NCBI GenBank assembly: GCA_017424205.1
Contig: JAFPAS010000095.1
Location: 1 to 6,922 of the forward strand
Direction: 5' to 3'
Source: Prevotella sp.
GTDB taxonomy: Bacteria; Bacteroidota; Bacteroidia; Bacteroidales; Bacteroidaceae
DNA: 6,922 bases
In this document: positions 5,153-6,922 of the stretch, piece by piece
Layout of the letters: the number at the start of each line of letters is the position of its first letter
Numbering within the stretch: the stretch's first letter is position 1
Notes under the pieces: generated by a model
Databases searched by the model: none
Seen by the model: the letters and a program-made list of their open reading frames with translations, nothing else
Told to the model about the DNA's origin: nothing
Translations under genes and position numbers: made by a program

Positions 5153-6793
5153 ATGATATCAGTAGACGGACTTGCCGTAGAATTTGGCGGCACTACACTA
5201 TTTAAAGACATATCCTTCCAGATAAACGAAAAAGACCGCATCGCGCTCATGGGAAAGAACGGAGCGGGAAAAAGCACTATGCTGAAAATCTTAGCTGGTG
5301 TTCGTCAGCCAACACGCGGACAGGTGCAGATTCCAAAAGACTGTGTTGTGGCATACCTGCCACAGCATTTGATGACCGAAGACGGCCGCACTGTGTTTGA
5401 AGAAACCGCACAGGCTTTCGCCCATCTAAAAGAAATAGAAAAGGAGATTGAGCAGATGAACACCGAACTTTCAACACGCACCGACTATGAAAGCGAGGAT
5501 TATATGCAGCTTATAGAGAAAGTCAGCGCGCTGAGCGAAAAGTTCTATGCCATCGACATGACACATTTTGAGGAGAATGTCGAAAAGACTTTGCTCGGAC
5601 TTGGCTTCGAACGCTCTGATTTCAATCGTCCAACAAGCGAATTCTCCGGAGGTTGGCGCATGCGTATTGAGCTTGCCAAACTGCTTCTGAAAGATCCTGA
5701 CGTTCTTCTTCTCGACGAGCCTACCAATCATCTTGATATCGACAGTATTCAGTGGCTTGAGGATTTCATCCGCCAGTCTGCCAAGGCTGTTGTCGTAATT
5801 AGCCACGACCGCAAATTCGTCGACACCATAACGACCAGAACCATAGAGGTTACAATGGGCAGAATATACGACTACAAGGCTACATACAGCCAGTATCTCG
5901 AACTGCGCAAGGAGCGTCGCGAACAGCAGCAGAAGCAGTATGAGGAGCAACAGAAGATGATTCAGGAAACAAAAGAGTTCATCGAACGCTTCAAAGGCAC
6001 ATACGCCAAGACCCTGCAGGTGAAAAGCCGCGTAAAGATGCTTGAGAAGTTAGAGCTCGTAGAGGTGGACGAAGAAGACACATCACGCCTCCGACTGAAA
6101 TTCCCGCCATCGCCACGCAGCGGAAACTATCCTGTCATAGCCGACGGCGTAGGCAAGGCCTTCGGAGAGAAAACCATTTTCCGCAACGCATCATTCACCA
6201 TCAAGCGAGGCGAGAAGGTGGCATTCGTCGGACGCAACGGTGAAGGCAAGTCAACTATGGTGAAGTGTATCATGGACCAGCTGGAGCATGACGGCACACT
6301 GACTCTGGGACATAACGTACAGATAGGCTATTTTGCACAGAACCAGGCATCGCTGCTCGACGACAATCTCACCGTGTTCCAGACCATCGACGACATTGCC
6401 AAGGGCGACGTACGCCTCAAAATACGCGACTTGTTAGGAGCGTTCATGTTCGGCGGAGAGGAAAGCACGAAGAAGGTGAAGGTGCTGTCGGGAGGCGAAC
6501 GCACACGACTTGCCATACTGAAACTCCTGCTCGAACCTGTCAACCTGCTTATCCTCGATGAGCCGACGAATCATCTCGACATCAAGACCAAAGACATACT
6601 GAAGCAAGCCCTTGTAGATTTTGACGGTACACTGATAGTGGTGAGCCACGACCGCGACTTCCTCGACGGTCTCGCCGGCAAGGTTTATGAGTTCGGCAAC
6701 CAGCGTGTGCGTGAGCATCTCTGCGGAATATACGAGTTTCTTGAGACTAAGAAGATGGAAAGCCTGCTGGAACTGGAACGTCGCAATCCGTAA
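5153..6793 (+). CDS. ABC-F family ATPase (ribosome-associated, not a transporter)
   Basis: A 546-residue soluble protein with two ABC ATPase domains in one chain and no membrane segments, the hallmark of the ABC-F family, whose studied members bind the ribosomal E site and modulate translation or protect from antibiotics. Domain 1: Walker A GKNGAGKST (34-42), signature SGGWRMR (165-171), Walker B and D-loop DVLLLDEPTNHLD (183-195), switch SHDR (217-220). Domain 2: Walker A GRNGEGKST (360-368), signature LSGGER (445-450), LLILDEPTNHLD (465-476), SHDR (498-501). Both catalytic Glu residues are present. Between them lies a charged helical linker (about 245-320, with a Gln/Glu/Lys-rich run and FIERFKGTYAKTLQVKSRVKMLEKLE) typical of the P-site tRNA-interacting motif. 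The long C-terminal coiled coil of Uup is absent. The ATG is 70 bases past the predicted transcription start. I cannot decide between a housekeeping paralogue and a resistance factor; the conserved two-domain layout favours housekeeping. Confidence 0.95.
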   Translation: MISVDGLAVEFGGTTLFKDISFQINEKDRIALMGKNGAGKSTMLKILAGVRQPTRGQVQIPKDCVVAYLPQHLMTEDGRTVFEETAQAFAHLKEIEKEIEQMNTELSTRTDYESEDYMQLIEKVSALSEKFYAIDMTHFEENVEKTLLGLGFERSDFNRPTSEFSGGWRMRIELAKLLLKDPDVLLLDEPTNHLDIDSIQWLEDFIRQSAKAVVVISHDRKFVDTITTRTIEVTMGRIYDYKATYSQYLELRKERREQQQKQYEEQQKMIQETKEFIERFKGTYAKTLQVKSRVKMLEKLELVEVDEEDTSRLRLKFPPSPRSGNYPVIADGVGKAFGEKTIFRNASFTIKRGEKVAFVGRNGEGKSTMVKCIMDQLEHDGTLTLGHNVQIGYFAQNQASLLDDNLTVFQTIDDIAKGDVRLKIRDLLGAFMFGGEESTKKVKVLSGGERTRLAILKLLLEPVNLLILDEPTNHLDIKTKDILKQALVDFDGTLIVVSHDRDFLDGLAGKVYEFGNQRVREHLCGIYEFLETKKMESLLELERRNP

Positions 6794-6922
6794 CCTTCAA
6801 TGGCAGACTGCAGCGGACAGGCGCAACAGAATCCAGTTTTGCAGACTGGCATATGGCAGTTTCATAAACAAACGCCCTTCGCCGGCACTCTGCCCCCGGC
6901 CCTCCTGCATCCGCCGCCATAC
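6794..6922. other. GC-richer right edge, no assigned gene
   Basis: No terminator with a U tract follows the ABC-F gene. There are small GC hairpins without T runs, CCAGT/ACTGG (6833-6849) and GCCGG/CCGGC (6881-6900). The minus strand is open from the window edge to a TGA at 6799-6797 (41 residues, ending LRLSAAVCH), which could be the end of a convergent gene. The plus frame continuing the ABC-F gene past its stop is also open. In GC-richer DNA neither is good evidence of coding. Confidence 0.3.

Noticed and set aside
5153..6793. ATP-binding subunit of an ABC transporter
   Set aside because: Two ATPase domains in one chain with an interdomain helical linker, and no permease or membrane segments, indicate the ABC-F family.
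6797..6922. C-terminal end of a convergent minus-strand gene
   Set aside because: The 41-codon frame is open but lies in GC-richer DNA where open frames are frequent. No family is recognisable and another frame on the plus strand is open too.

Overview
The window looks like chromosomal DNA of a Bacteroidales bacterium; Prevotella or a relative is the most likely guess. Two putative promoters match the Bacteroidetes pattern TTTG-N19/20-TAnnTTTG. The start codons are preceded by A/T-rich leaders rather than strong Shine-Dalgarno sites, and the etfB-etfA-acyl-CoA dehydrogenase arrangement is familiar from this order. The genus call is inference.

Layout. Positions 1-311 hold the start region of a probable leftward gene off the left edge and a strong rho-independent terminator. 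Positions 312-4642 are one leftward operon, read etfB, etfA, a small four-helix-bundle (IVP/S23-like) gene, then a long acyl-CoA dehydrogenase. Positions 4643-5152 are a divergent intergenic region with one promoter facing each way. Positions 5153-6793 encode a rightward ABC-F ATPase. The last 129 bases are GC-richer and unassigned.

How the genes work together. EtfB and EtfA form a heterodimeric flavoprotein that exchanges electrons with the flavin of the acyl-CoA dehydrogenase, so the three core genes form one redox module acting on acyl-CoA or enoyl-CoA. The ABC-F protein is a separate, divergently transcribed gene expected to act on ribosomes.

The most interesting feature lies in the operon gaps. 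The four-helix-bundle gene fills the loop of a long imperfect inverted repeat built from ten-base GATA/GAAG-rich units (2049-2530). A second element with nearly the same two ends but no ORF (3570-3770) fills the etfB-etfA gap. Each begins about 2 bases after a stop codon and ends 14-18 bases before the next start codon. Removing both would leave a compact etfB-etfA-acd operon with gaps of 16 and 20 bases. The ORF belongs to the family encoded by intervening sequences of bacterial 23S rRNA genes, and the layout (inverted repeats around an IVP gene) is the same, but here it sits in a protein-coding mRNA. I propose an IVS-like mobile element with a non-autonomous sibling. Mobility and RNA processing are inferred, not shown.
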